11,640 bases of DNA from Phycisphaeraceae bacterium (lineage in GTDB: Bacteria; Planctomycetota; Phycisphaerae; Phycisphaerales; Phycisphaeraceae), in the NCBI GenBank assembly GCA_029260675.1, contig JAJDCV010000120.1, positions 1-11,640 of the forward strand, in the 5' to 3' direction. The position numbers were made by a program, and so were the translations under genes. Positions 1 through 5,982 of the stretch are shown piece by piece (position 1 is the stretch's first letter; each line of letters starts with the position of its first letter). The notes under the pieces are model-generated. The model saw only the letters and a list, made by a program, of their open reading frames with translations. It was not told the origin of the DNA and made no database searches.

Positions 1-219
1 CTCGTCGGCGAGGCGACCGATGCCCAGGACCTCGCGCCAGGGGCGGTGGAACTGGCACGCAAAAAACTCCGCACCATGCAACGATTTGATATCCAGACCC
101 GCAAACGCCGACTGTACGGCCTGCTGGCACGCCGAGGATTCAACCCCGACACGATCTCCAGCGTGATGGCAGAACTGGGGGACGAGATCGAAGCGGGGTG
201 TGAGACGGAATACGAATAA
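1..219 (+). CDS. recX: RecX regulatory protein, C-terminal part (5' end outside window)
   Basis: The frame is open from base 1 and ends at TAA 217-219, giving the last 72 residues of a protein. RecX binds RecA filaments in the cytoplasm and restrains recombination and SOS activity. The visible part has the helical RecX C-terminal repeat pattern: a basic run (ARKKLRTMQRFD), then RKRRLYGLLARRGFNPDTI followed by an acidic tail. The segment with 'LARRGF.PDTI..VM' is the characteristic last three-helix repeat. RecX proteins are usually 150-200 residues, so more than half is missing here. The stop codon lies at the very edge of a long palindromic repeat, and moaC converges on it from the other side. 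The assignment rests on this C-terminal pattern only. A search of the full-length protein, and finding recA nearby, would settle it. Confidence 0.8.
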   Translation, partial: LVGEATDAQDLAPGAVELARKKLRTMQRFDIQTRKRRLYGLLARRGFNPDTISSVMAELGDEIEAGCETEYE

Positions 220-387
220 CCGCGAAGGCACGAAGAGCGCGAAGTAAGAGAAGAATCAGAGTTTAGACAGGATGACAGGATGGACAGGATTAAGCATTCG
301 GCGGAACCCACTTCTTATCCTGAATATCCTGTCATCCTGTCAACTCTTCTCCTTGCCTTTCTTCGCGCTCTTCGTGCCTTCGCGGTT
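218..387. repeat. Long nested palindromic repeat, element A (between convergent recX and moaC)
   Basis: The outer arms are 27-base perfect inverted repeats at 218-244 and 361-387, built on the unit CGAAGGCACGAAGAGCGCG. Inside them is a second inverted pair at 266-291 and 316-341, made of about three tandem copies of GACAGGAT on the left and their complement (ATCCTGTC-like) on the right. The centre is a short non-paired stretch around 292-315. The arms begin with the last two bases of the recX TAA and end with a base of the moaC stop codon, so the element fills the gap exactly. It could fold into a long hairpin and act as a two-way transcription terminator, though neither strand has a clear U-run. 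Similar arm and core sequences occur as dispersed repeats in planctomycete and other environmental genomes (from memory). No protein is encoded. Confidence 0.85.
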
Positions 388-863
388 CACCCCCCCATCG
401 GTTCCTTGCGTTTTTCAATCAGGTGGATGCCTTCGATGCGCAGGGTCTTGTCGACCGCCTTAGTCATGTCGTAGAGCGTCAGGCAGGCGACGCTGACCGC
501 GGTGAGAGCCTCCATCTCGATGCCGGTCTTCGCGGTGATTGACGCTGTGGCGGTGACACGCAGCCGGTCATCGGCGATGCGCTCGAAGTCGACCTGTGCG
601 TGGTCCAGCGGCAGCGGGTGGCAAAGCGGGATCATCTCGCCGGTCTTCTTCGCCGCGGAAATCCCGGCGATGCGGGCGACCGCCAGGGCCTCGCCCTTGG
701 GTAAGGGCTCGGCATCGTCCTCGCCCATGAGCCGGTCCAGCGTCTGCTTCGCGGCCACGAACTCCCCCGCCGCCACGGCGGTACGCCGCATTGGGGGCTT
801 TGAGCCGACATCTACCATCCGAGCCCGGCCCTGTGCATCTAAGTGGCTGAATTTTTCTGTCAT
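387..863 (-). CDS. moaC: Cyclic pyranopterin monophosphate synthase MoaC
   Basis: MoaC acts after MoaA in molybdenum cofactor synthesis. It converts the MoaA product, 3',8-cyclo-7,8-dihydro-GTP, to cyclic pyranopterin monophosphate in the cytoplasm. The 158-residue length is normal for the family. Family motifs appear in order: MVDVGSKPPMRRTAVA (16-31), KGEALAVARIAGISAAKKT (56-74), IPLCHPL (78-84, with His82), TGIEMEALTAVSVACLTLYD (113-132, with Glu116 and Glu118) and DMTKAVD (132-138, with Asp132 and Lys135). These cover the known catalytic region. The C-terminus, KRKEPMGG, differs from the usual KSGGKSG-like end but keeps the Gly pair. I start at the ATG whose complement is 861-863. An in-frame extension to 944 would only translate the flanking repeat and has no support. 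There is no Shine-Dalgarno sequence; a TACAAT box lies 6 bases upstream. No other moa gene is in the window. Confidence 0.95.
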   Translation of the reverse strand: MTEKFSHLDAQGRARMVDVGSKPPMRRTAVAAGEFVAAKQTLDRLMGEDDAEPLPKGEALAVARIAGISAAKKTGEMIPLCHPLPLDHAQVDFERIADDRLRVTATASITAKTGIEMEALTAVSVACLTLYDMTKAVDKTLRIEGIHLIEKRKEPMGG

Positions 864-869
864 GAACCC

Positions 870-875
870 ATTGTA
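870..875 (-). promoter_or_regulatory. -10 box TACAAT for moaC, probable leaderless start
   Basis: On the minus strand, TACAAT is followed by six bases (GGGTTC) and then the moaC ATG. That places a normal transcription start at or next to the first base of the start codon. No purine-rich ribosome binding site is present. A weak -35 candidate, TTAATC (complement of 894-899), lies 18 bases upstream and overlaps the left end of repeat element B. This is inferred from sequence alone. Confidence 0.5.
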
Positions 876-897
876 ATGCGGGGCGGGCAGGAAGATT

Positions 898-1074
898 AAC
901 CGCGAAGGCGCGAAGAGAGCGAAGTAAGACAAAGATTTGCCCACAGATTTTCACTGATTAACACAGATTTCAAAGGCATTTAGGCCGATCGTTTCTAATC
1001 CTAATCTATGTAATCTGTGAGAATCTGTGGGCCATGTTCCCGCTTTCTTCGCGCTCTTTACGCCTTCGTGGTGA
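898..1074. repeat. Long nested palindromic repeat, element B (between divergent moaC and padR promoters)
   Basis: The outer arms (about 898-924 and 1047-1073) belong to the same family as those of element A, with a few substitutions. The right arm reads as the complement of a CGAAGGCG...GAGCGCGAAG sequence. The inner arms are unrelated to element A: 939-970, built on GCCCACAGATT and ACACAGATT, pairs imperfectly with 1003-1032, built on AATCTGTGAGAATCTGTGGG. The centre (about 971-1002) is unpaired. The element occupies the space between the two divergent promoters. It ends about 12 bases before the padR -35 hexamer and begins just behind the moaC -10 region. There is no reading frame of interest inside. 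Confidence 0.8.
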
Positions 1075-1085
1075 AAATAAAGTGC

Positions 1086-1113
1086 TTGACATGGCTCGCC
1101 CGGACGATACTAT
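1086..1113 (+). promoter_or_regulatory. Sigma70-type promoter of the padR operon
   Basis: A perfect -35 hexamer TTGACA (1086-1091) is separated by 16 bases from a -10 hexamer TACTAT (1108-1113). Transcription would start near 1120, which rules out the in-frame GTG at 1128 as a useful start and supports the ATG at 1152. The -10 box is overlapped by a palindrome that is likely the PadR operator. Confidence 0.75.
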
Positions 1114-1125
1114 GTATCACATAGT
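1109..1125. promoter_or_regulatory. 17-base palindromic operator, probable PadR binding site
   Basis: ACTATGT-ATC-ACATAGT has 7-base perfect arms around a 3-base centre. It contains the ATGT...ACAT half-sites known for PadR-family operators and covers the -10 box and likely transcription start of padR. Binding here would block RNA polymerase, which fits negative autoregulation. A further ACAT at 1134-1137 could be part of a weaker second site. Confidence 0.6.
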
Positions 1126-1151
1126 GTGTGTCACATGAAAGGTGGATTGCC

Positions 1152-1496
1152 ATGAAAATCGAGCGGGAACTGATGCGTGGGGCCGGGCCGGTGGCGGTGT
1201 TGAAGCTGCTGGAACCGGGGGAAAAGTACGGCTACGAGCTGGTCAAAGACCTGGCCAAACGCAGCGACGGCGTGCTGGCGATGGGGCAATCGACCCTCTA
1301 CCCGATGCTCTACAACCTGGAGGCGAAGGGCCTGATCGCCTCGCGGCTGGATAAGGCCGAGAACGGGAGGCCGAGGAAGTACTACCGGCTGACCGGCAAG
1401 GGCAAGAAACGCCTCGCCCACGGCACCCAGCAGTGGCAAGCGGTCACCGCGGCGATGGGTGCGTTAGGGATCACCGGGAATCTTCAGGGGGCATAG
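1152..1496 (+). CDS. PadR-family transcriptional regulator
   Basis: A 114-residue winged-helix DNA-binding repressor of the short PadR type. Residues 13-30 (PVAVLKLLEPGEKYGYEL) form the first helices. QSTLYPMLYNLEAKGLI (46-62) is the recognition helix with the signature TLYP.L..LE..GLI. GRPRKYYRLTGKGKKRL (72-88) is the wing, with the signature RPRKYYRLT. The C-terminal dimer helix is short, ending WQAVTAAMGAL. The start is the ATG at 1152, preceded by AAAGGTGG at 1138-1145 with a 6-base spacer. The stop lies only 2 bases before the next start, so the two genes are probably translated together. PadR proteins of this size often sit directly upstream of membrane proteins with HAAS-type cytoplasmic domains, as here. 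The inducing signal is unknown. Confidence 0.93.
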   Translation: MKIERELMRGAGPVAVLKLLEPGEKYGYELVKDLAKRSDGVLAMGQSTLYPMLYNLEAKGLIASRLDKAENGRPRKYYRLTGKGKKRLAHGTQQWQAVTAAMGALGITGNLQGA

Positions 1497-1498
1497 CC

Positions 1499-3319
1499 AT
1501 GACGACTCCGTTTAGACGCCGTCTGTGGAAGACCCCGATGCGCGACCTGGTGCGCGGACGGATCACCGGCCGGCTGGATATCGACCGGCTGTTGGAAGAA
1601 GCGAGCCTTTCCGGGCCGGCGGCGGACAAGGTCCGCAGGGTCGTGAAGCGCACACGGCTTTGGAGACTAGAGAAAGTCGACGTGGCAAATGAGTTGATCG
1701 CCCACTTCCTCGACGGTCAGGAGGCCGGCACATCACTTGATGAACTGCTCGAAACCTTCGGCGATGAAGTGCAAACCGCCAAGCTGATCCGCCGGGCGAA
1801 GAAGCGGCAGCGGCCGATGGTCTGGCACGCTTTCGCGTGGGCCCGGTTGTGTTTCCTGATTTTCTTCGGCGTGTATTTCCTGTCGGCCCTGTACCTGATG
1901 ACCGGGTCGCCATCGGTGACCACCGACTACCTGGCCATCCTCAACCGCAAGGCCGCCGGCGTGCCGGCGGATGAAGCGGCGTGGCCGATCTACCGAGAAG
2001 CGCTGCATAAGATGGGGTACAGCGAACACGGGAATGACAGGACGTTTCCCATAGACACCCACTTCAGACCGGGAGACGAAGAATGGCCCCTATTGTTGGC
2101 TTTTCTGACCGAGCACGCCGGGGCCTTAGCCCGTGTCCGGGAGGCAGCGACTCGGGACAAATCGGGTTACCTGGTGGGCTTCCACACCACCGCCGACGAT
2201 GCCATCATTTTCGAGCCATGGGATGGCGTGGAAGCCCCGTACATGGGATCGCATCCGTCATTGATGAGGCTGAACAGCCTGGGGAACCTCGGACCGATGC
2301 GCTTACTTGCCCGATTGATGTCCGCCGACTGCGCCCGTGCTTTGCAGGCGGGTGATGGCGATACGGCATACGCCGATGTCATGGCCCAGATCGGCTTGGC
2401 ACGACATACGAATTCGCAATCAACTTTGGTCAGTGGTCTGGTCCGGATTTCCATACTCATTCATACCTGTAAGACGACGCAAGAGGTTCTTATAAGTCGA
2501 CCCGATCTGTGGACAGACGAACAACTCAGAGACCTTGCACACAGGTTCGCAGCAATCGACATAACACCCGAGGACATGCTCAACGGTGAACGGTTGCAAT
2601 TTTACGACCTACTCCAACGGACCTATACCGACGACGGCCATGGCGGTGGTCGGATCATCAATCCCTTGCCCGTTAACTCTCAAAACGAAAGTGTCTCGAT
2701 GCAGGTAAGAAATGTAGCGAGGATTGTCGGCCTCCCCGCTTTGACCGCGATGGTGGCACCCCGTGACGAGATTCGGCAGATGTACGACGGGCTGATGGAC
2801 CGCATGATCATCGAATCCCGCCGCCCACTATGGATCGAAGATGGATCGGAGACGGTCGATGAAACGGTGGATAAGCTGAGGGGGTCTGTGAGAAGCGGGA
2901 TCCGATATCTACCGGTCATCATATTTATGAATTCACATCCCACGGTACGAACCACCCTCCAGACCGAGGTCGGCTTCCGAGACGGCGTGCTGATCGGGAT
3001 CGCGTTGGAGTTGTACAAGCGTGAGCACGGGGACTGGCCGATTTCGTTGGTTAAGTTGGTGCCGGGGTATCTACCGGGTGTGCCGGTGGATCGGCTGACG
3101 GGTGAGCCGGTGCGGTATCTAGTCACAAAAGATGGGCCTGTGGTGTACAGCGTCGGGGTGGATGGCGATGACGACGGGGGTCGGCCGCCGGTGGATAAAT
3201 TTGATAGCGACTTCTTGAAGAATAACAGGGCCAGCCCTATGGATTTCACGGGTGAGGCCCGCACGGAAGCCGAGCACGACGGGGACTGGGTGTTGTGGCC
3301 TGTGCCTTGGGAGGAGTGA
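1499..3319 (+). CDS. Single-pass membrane protein with HAAS-like N-terminus and pseudopilin-like C-terminal tail (paralogue 1)
   Basis: Function unknown; 606 residues. The ATG at 1499 has CAGGGGG upstream (7-base spacer), and the N-terminus matches the downstream paralogue. Residues 1-105 are basic and helical. KVDVANELIAHFLDGQEAGT with 'LLETFGDE...AKLIRRAKK' (59-102) resembles the HAAS/DUF1700 domains paired with PadR regulators. One transmembrane helix spans about 111-134. The preceding RRAKKRQR puts the N-terminus in the cytoplasm and the large remainder outside. Residues 140-490 are helical and unrecognised, with DDGHGGGRI at 378-386 resembling a degraded calcium loop. The tail (about 494-606), GDWPISL..LVPGYLP..PVDRLTG.PVRY...YSVGVDGDDDGG, resembles type II secretion pseudopilin tails. 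The middle of the gene, roughly 2400-2950, looks lower in G+C than its ends. It is probably co-regulated with padR. Confidence 0.8.
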   Translation: MTTPFRRRLWKTPMRDLVRGRITGRLDIDRLLEEASLSGPAADKVRRVVKRTRLWRLEKVDVANELIAHFLDGQEAGTSLDELLETFGDEVQTAKLIRRAKKRQRPMVWHAFAWARLCFLIFFGVYFLSALYLMTGSPSVTTDYLAILNRKAAGVPADEAAWPIYREALHKMGYSEHGNDRTFPIDTHFRPGDEEWPLLLAFLTEHAGALARVREAATRDKSGYLVGFHTTADDAIIFEPWDGVEAPYMGSHPSLMRLNSLGNLGPMRLLARLMSADCARALQAGDGDTAYADVMAQIGLARHTNSQSTLVSGLVRISILIHTCKTTQEVLISRPDLWTDEQLRDLAHRFAAIDITPEDMLNGERLQFYDLLQRTYTDDGHGGGRIINPLPVNSQNESVSMQVRNVARIVGLPALTAMVAPRDEIRQMYDGLMDRMIIESRRPLWIEDGSETVDETVDKLRGSVRSGIRYLPVIIFMNSHPTVRTTLQTEVGFRDGVLIGIALELYKREHGDWPISLVKLVPGYLPGVPVDRLTGEPVRYLVTKDGPVVYSVGVDGDDDGGRPPVDKFDSDFLKNNRASPMDFTGEARTEAEHDGDWVLWPVPWEE

Positions 3320-3351
3320 CGGGCTGTGAGAGCAGACGTCCCAAGTCAGGT

Positions 3352-3389
3352 TGTCACCGCCGTAGCGGATGAACTGGGCGTGACAGGAG
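3352..3389 (+). other. Possible leader hairpin before paralogue 2, with ribosome binding site
   Basis: In the 77-base gap between the paralogues, TGTCAC (3352-3357) can pair with GTGACA (3380-3385). Inside it, CCGC-CGTA-GCGG (3357-3368) forms a small hairpin; the two share one base, so they cannot both form fully. The outer stem touches the AGGAG ribosome binding site (3385-3389). A five-codon open frame (ATG at 3369, stop 3381-3383) also lies here. This could tune translation of the second gene relative to the first, but such short pairings are common by chance. Confidence 0.3.
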
Positions 3390-3396
3390 TATGACC

Positions 3397-5337
3397 ATGG
3401 CGACGACCTCGTTTAAACGCCGGCTGTGGAAGACGCCTATGCGCGACTTGGTGCGCGGACGGATCACCGGCCGACTGGATATCGAAAGACTGCTGGAAGA
3501 GTCGAGCCTTTCCGGGCCGGCGGCGAACAAGGTCCGCAACGTGGTGAAACGCACGCGGCTGTGGCGGTTAGAGAAGGTCGATGTCGCCCACGAGTTGATC
3601 GCCCACTTTCTTGATGGCCTCGAAGCCGGCACGCCCATCGAAGAGTTGGTGAAAAGCTTTGGCGATGAACGGCAAACCGCAAAGCTGATCCGTCGGGCGA
3701 AGAAGCGGCAGCGGCCGATGCTCTGGCACGCCTTCGCGTGGACCCGTTTGTGTTTCGCGGTTTTCTTCGGCGTGTACCTGCTGATGCTCGGGTACTTCTT
3801 GATGGGCAGCCCGGATGTCAAGACCGACTACCTTGCGATATTCAATGCCAAAGCGGTCTCCATCCCGGAAGACCAGCGTGCCTGGCCGCTCTACCGGCAA
3901 GCCTTGTTGGACCTGGACCTGCAACGTGAGATCGAGTGGGACTCACCGATCCCGTACTACCGGGAACTCCCGCCGGAGGAACAAGAGGAATACCAGTACG
4001 AACTCGAACCACCCTACCGTGGAACCCGCTGGGACCGTTTGAAGAACTCGCTGCACCCGGACAACCCCGGCTGGTCGGAGACGGACGTGTTTCTGCGCGA
4101 TCACGCAGACTCCCTCTCACTGATCCGACAAGGCGCGGCGCTCCCGGGCGTGGGGCTCGCCGCAGGATTCCCTAGCGACTATTCGCCTGAGGACAGAGCA
4201 CTATTCGAACTTGAGCGCTACCCGGAACAGAACACTCAGTCTCCTGCCTCATTCCGCGACCCCGATCGGATTCTGATCGGCGTGCTGTTGTCCCATCTCG
4301 GGGAACTTCGGCGGATGTCCCACTTGCTGTCGGCGGACGCCCGGCAGGCCGCAATCAAAGACGACGCGGCGCGGGTTTATGACGACCTCGTGGCCTTGCA
4401 GGGTCTGGCCGATCACAGCCGGGAAAGCCCGTGTCTGATCAGCGAACTGGTCGGCCTTTCGATCCGACAAAGAGCGTACATTGAGATCAATCGGTTGCTT
4501 GTTGATCAGCCCTATATCCTGGACAACGGGCAATGGCGAGACCTTGCGCACCTGATCGCGGAGTCGGACCTTTCGTTCGAAACCGGGATGCGTGGCGAAC
4601 GGATGTGGTTCGATGACATCGTTCAACGGATCTATTCCGACGACGGCAACGGCGATGGGCGGATCACGCCGGAGGGGTTGCGGTTGCTGGACAGCATCAT
4701 CGGACCGTCATCAAGTGTCGAAGTCGAGATGGTGGCTGGCACAGATTTTGGGCAAGTAATCGGCCCTGCCCTGATGTTGGGGATGGCTTCTCGGAAGGAT
4801 CTGACAGAGATGCACCGGCGACTGGTGGGCATCACAGAGGCCGAGATGAAGCAGCCTCTGTGGAAAGTTTCGCAATGGGATGTCGTCGATGAGGAGATCA
4901 TGAATTGGTCACGCCTAAAGCAATCAAGGTATCTGCTGATCACACAGATGATGCCCGCCTTAGGTGGTGTGCGGCGTACTTCGGCAACTGCGCGTGGCCT
5001 GCGTGACGGCGTGCTTGTTGGGATCGCATTGGAGTTGCATCGTCGTGAGCATGGGGACTGGCCGGGGGCGTTGGATGAATTGGTGCCGGGGTATCTCCCG
5101 AGCGTGCCGGTGGATCGGCTGACGGGTGGGCCGGTGCGGTATGTGGTGACGGCAGATGGGCCGGTGGTGTACAGCGTCGGGGTGGATGGCGATGATGATG
5201 GGGGTCGGGTGCCGCTGGACAACGCGGGTGAACCTAAGAACGAGATGGCCAGCCCGAAACAATTTACGGGTAAGATCCATACGAGGAAAGAATCCGACGG
5301 GGACTGGGTGTTGTGGCCGGTGCCGTGGGAAGACTGA
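3397..5337 (+). CDS. Single-pass membrane protein with HAAS-like N-terminus, calcium-loop motif and pseudopilin-like tail (paralogue 2)
   Basis: Function unknown; 646 residues and a tandem paralogue of the gene before it. I prefer the ATG at 3397 (AGGAG at 3385-3389, 7-base spacer) over the ATG at 3391, which would leave a 1-base spacer. Residues 1-107 match paralogue 1 with about 14 changes per 104 positions, including the HAAS-like VDVAHELIAHFLDGLEAGT (61-79). One transmembrane helix spans about 112-136, with the cytoplasmic side marked by RRAKKRQR. The external middle (140-530) has diverged and is longer than in paralogue 1, with an acidic, Tyr/Pro-rich insertion near 184-210. DDGNGDGRI (415-423) has the D.N.DG.I layout of a dockerin or EF-hand calcium loop. 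The tail (536-646) again has GDWP, PVDRLTG, YSVGVDGDDDGG and a GDWVLWPVPW ending. It lies in the padR operon, 77 bases after paralogue 1. Confidence 0.8.
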   Translation: MATTSFKRRLWKTPMRDLVRGRITGRLDIERLLEESSLSGPAANKVRNVVKRTRLWRLEKVDVAHELIAHFLDGLEAGTPIEELVKSFGDERQTAKLIRRAKKRQRPMLWHAFAWTRLCFAVFFGVYLLMLGYFLMGSPDVKTDYLAIFNAKAVSIPEDQRAWPLYRQALLDLDLQREIEWDSPIPYYRELPPEEQEEYQYELEPPYRGTRWDRLKNSLHPDNPGWSETDVFLRDHADSLSLIRQGAALPGVGLAAGFPSDYSPEDRALFELERYPEQNTQSPASFRDPDRILIGVLLSHLGELRRMSHLLSADARQAAIKDDAARVYDDLVALQGLADHSRESPCLISELVGLSIRQRAYIEINRLLVDQPYILDNGQWRDLAHLIAESDLSFETGMRGERMWFDDIVQRIYSDDGNGDGRITPEGLRLLDSIIGPSSSVEVEMVAGTDFGQVIGPALMLGMASRKDLTEMHRRLVGITEAEMKQPLWKVSQWDVVDEEIMNWSRLKQSRYLLITQMMPALGGVRRTSATARGLRDGVLVGIALELHRREHGDWPGALDELVPGYLPSVPVDRLTGGPVRYVVTADGPVVYSVGVDGDDDGGRVPLDNAGEPKNEMASPKQFTGKIHTRKESDGDWVLWPVPWED

Positions 5338-5442
5338 TTTGCTGCGAGAGCCGCCATGCCTCACAGCGGACCGCGCGTCGTAGACGACGTGGCTCTGACT
5401 GTGCGATCTTCAGCGTGAGGGCGACGCGGTCCGAGGAGTTGG
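5338..5442 (+). other. Intergenic region rich in exact inverted repeats (structured RNA or terminator)
   Basis: About 105 bases hold several perfect inverted pairs. They are CGTCGT/ACGACG (5376-5381 with 5384-5389), AGAGCC/GGCTCT (5347-5352 with 5391-5396), CACAG/CTGTG (5362-5366 with 5399-5403), CCTCAC/GTGAGG (5359-5364 with 5415-5420) and GGACCGCG/CGCGGTCC (5368-5375 with 5425-5432). Some pairs exclude or cross one another, so alternative folds are possible. There is no U-run, so this is not a classic intrinsic terminator. It may end the padR operon message or be a regulatory element. High G+C raises the chance background. Confidence 0.4.
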
Positions 5443-5448
5443 TACAAT
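5443..5448 (+). promoter_or_regulatory. Extended -10 box TACAAT, probable leaderless start of the PEGA lipoprotein gene
   Basis: TACAAT is preceded by TGG, which fits an extended -10 element, and followed by seven bases to the ATG. Transcription would then begin at about the start codon. No ribosome binding site lies at a useful distance; the nearest purine run, GAGGAG at 5433-5438, is 17 bases from the ATG and upstream of the -10 box. Confidence 0.5.
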
Positions 5449-5455
5449 CCCCTCC

Positions 5456-5887
5456 ATGAAGCGAACCGCCCCACCGCTGCTCATTGTCCTGTGCCTGCTG
5501 TCTGTCGGCTGCATCCAGCGGACGATCTCGATCACCAGTGAGCCGACGGGGGCGTTGGTGTATCTGAATGATGATGAAGTCGGTCGGACGCCGGTGACGG
5601 TGCCGTTCACGTTTTACGGGGTGTATGACGTGCGGATGGAGGCCGAGGGTTATCACCCGCTGTGGACGCAGCAGCGGGCGAAGGCCCCTTGGTGGGAGAC
5701 GCCGGGGATCGACTTGTTCGCCGAGGCGGTGCCGAAGAACAAAGCTGAACTGAAGTGGCACTTCACGATGGACGAACAGCCCCCGGCCGACGAGGTCGAT
5801 GCGGACAAGCTGCTTGGCCATGCCAGGCAGATGCGTGCGATGACGCTGCGGGCGGCGGTGGAAACGGCACCCGAACCCACCGAGTGA
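5456..5887 (+). CDS. PEGA-domain lipoprotein
   Basis: A 143-residue exported lipoprotein. The N-terminus MKRTAPPLLIVLCLLSVGC is a type II signal peptide with the lipid-bearing Cys at 19. The box is LSVGC, so position -3 is Ser where Leu is usual, a mild departure. Residues 23-66 form a PEGA domain: ISITSEPTGALVYLNDDEVG, then RTPVTVPFTFYGVYDVRMEA and EGY. This small beta-rich fold is found in surface proteins and is named for a PEGA motif, here EPTGA. The rest (67-143) is unrecognised, with a Trp-rich patch (APWWETPG) and an acidic end. The protein is probably anchored in a membrane facing the periplasm; its partner is unknown. Transcription is likely separate from the padR operon, because of the 118-base gap and its own -10 box. 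The gene converges on the haloperoxidase-like gene across a shared stem-loop. Confidence 0.85.
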   Translation: MKRTAPPLLIVLCLLSVGCIQRTISITSEPTGALVYLNDDEVGRTPVTVPFTFYGVYDVRMEAEGYHPLWTQQRAKAPWWETPGIDLFAEAVPKNKAELKWHFTMDEQPPADEVDADKLLGHARQMRAMTLRAAVETAPEPTE

Positions 5888-5916
5888 AGCGGGGACGATG
5901 TACCTATCAAGCGCAT

Positions 5917-5948
5917 AAGAAAAGCCCACGTTCGATGAACGTGGGCTT
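5917..5948 (-). terminator. Rho-independent terminator of the haloperoxidase-like gene
   Basis: A 12-base perfect stem (AAGCCCACGTTC at 5922-5933, GAACGTGGGCTT at 5937-5948) closes a 3-base loop. Read on the minus strand, the stem is followed by TTTTCTTA, a proper U-rich tail, so it serves the minus-strand gene that ends at 5983. On the plus strand it follows the PEGA gene by 34 bases but lacks a good U-run, so it may stop that message only weakly. Confidence 0.85.
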
Positions 5949-5982
5949 GGATAGTCGTTAGAAAGTTGTGTTGACGATCAGA

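Noticed and set aside
272..474. Two short plus-strand frames between recX and moaC
   Set aside because: They run through the palindromic repeat and the antisense of the moaC 3' end; no ribosome site or protein-like pattern.
502..876. 124-residue plus-strand frame antisense to moaC
   Set aside because: Shadow of a well-supported gene, with low-complexity composition.
864..944. In-frame N-terminal extension of moaC by 27 residues
   Set aside because: It translates the arm of repeat element B, is not MoaC-like, and lies upstream of the likely -10 box.
218..1074. CRISPR array or transposon
   Set aside because: Repeats are inverted pairs, not evenly spaced direct repeats, and no transposase or cas gene is present.
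1128..1151. GTG start for padR eight codons upstream
   Set aside because: It is only about 8 bases from the predicted transcription start, lies just past the operator, and has no ribosome site; ATG 1152 has a good one.
1433..1498. Upstream start for paralogue 1 within padR
   Set aside because: The 22 extra residues overlap padR in another frame and do not match paralogue 2; ATG 1499 has a ribosome site and matches.
2680..5357. Minus-strand frames of 194 and 241 residues antisense to the two paralogues that resemble each other
   Set aside because: Their similarity only mirrors the conserved tails of the sense genes; they are Ser/Pro/Thr-rich and have no start signals.
5264..5929. 221-residue minus-strand frame over the PEGA lipoprotein gene
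   Set aside because: Arg/His/Pro-rich shadow, crossing the end of paralogue 2 and the intergenic gap; the plus-strand gene has a signal peptide and a known domain.
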